5,408 nt of DNA from Candidatus Aenigmatarchaeum sp. (GTDB taxonomy: Archaea; Nanobdellota; Nanobdellia; Pacearchaeales; GW2011-AR1). Below, in pieces: positions 5,213 through 5,408 of this stretch. The notes under the pieces are model-generated. The model saw only the letters and a list, made by a program, of their open reading frames with translations, made no database searches and was not told the origin of the DNA. The first letter of the stretch is position 1; each line of letters starts with the position of its first letter. The stretch spans positions 1 to 5,408 of the forward strand of contig DYHK01000042.1 of the NCBI GenBank assembly GCA_020724205.1, given 5' to 3'. A program made the position numbers and the translations under genes.

Positions 5213-5408
5213 ATGGAGATATTCATTTGTTGTAGTAAACATTTCTATCATCAAGTAGAAGAAATAAAGACAAGACTCGAAGAAAAAGGACACAAAATAA
5301 CTCTACCAAATAGTTTTGAAGAACCTTTTGCAGAGGATAGGGTGAGAAATTTGAGTAAAGAAGAACATCAGGAATGGAAGGAAGAAATGCTAAGACTTCA
5401 AGAAGAAA
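5213..5408 (+). CDS. Nucleoside 2-deoxyribosyltransferase-like protein, N-terminal fragment
   Basis: The frame is open from ATG to the window edge (65 codons) and begins MEIFICCSKHFYHQVEEIK, then RLEEKGHKITLPNSF and a charged helical stretch with KEEHQEWKEEMLRLQEE. A first beta strand ending in small and polar residues, a helix, then a G-H-x-hydrophobic-x-x-P strand is the start of the Rossmann-like nucleoside deoxyribosyltransferase fold. I recall similar small proteins in DPANN archaea and candidate-phyla bacteria. The catalytic region is outside the window, so enzyme activity cannot be judged. The nearest purine run, AAGAGG, ends two bases before the ATG, too close for a normal Shine-Dalgarno, so a leaderless start is likelier. 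Coding is well supported by codon structure; the function is tentative. Confidence 0.6.
   Translation, partial: MEIFICCSKHFYHQVEEIKTRLEEKGHKITLPNSFEEPFAEDRVRNLSKEEHQEWKEEMLRLQEE

Overview
This AT-rich window looks archaeal, most likely from an uncultured small-genome (DPANN-type, Woesearchaeota/Pacearchaeota-like) lineage. The evidence is: secF placed before secD; tRNA genes without an encoded CCA; a stand-alone 5S rRNA gene; and TTTAAA-type TATA boxes centred about 26-29 nt upstream of almost every transcribed unit, including protein starts, which implies leaderless mRNAs. The lineage is an inference. Only the archaeal character is well supported.

Layout, left to right. Positions 1-2953 (minus strand) hold secF, secD and the 5' part of a bacterial-type flotillin gene, floA, packed as one operon. 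secF and secD overlap. secD and floA are separated by one base, and the floA Shine-Dalgarno sequence lies in the last codons of secD. SecD stops just after its fourth membrane segment, exactly where floA begins. Positions 2995-4168 (minus strand) hold three tRNA genes alternating with two small hydrolase genes: tRNA-Leu(UAG), a HIT protein, tRNA-Arg(CCU), a Nudix hydrolase and tRNA-Gly(UCC). The HIT start codon lies 3 nt, and the Nudix start codon 10 nt, after the preceding tRNA 3' end, so both mRNAs probably arise by tRNA processing. A 5S rRNA gene (plus strand, about 4222-4330) diverges from tRNA-Leu around one symmetric TATA element midway between them.

Positions 4388-4982 (minus strand) hold an isoprenylcysteine/phospholipid methyltransferase-like membrane enzyme split into two overlapping frames. 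Two related 29-bp palindromic repeats (4361-4389 and 5108-5136) flank it. At the right edge a plus-strand gene begins at 5213 and runs off the window; it resembles small archaeal nucleoside-deoxyribosyltransferase-like proteins.

Functional themes are protein export (SecDF), membrane organisation (FloA), translation RNAs, and hydrolases of dinucleoside polyphosphates such as Ap4A, which are by-products of aminoacyl-tRNA synthetases. The points most worth checking are the truncated SecD/floA junction, the tRNA-mRNA joint transcripts, the shared bidirectional promoter, and the palindrome-flanked, frame-broken methyltransferase.
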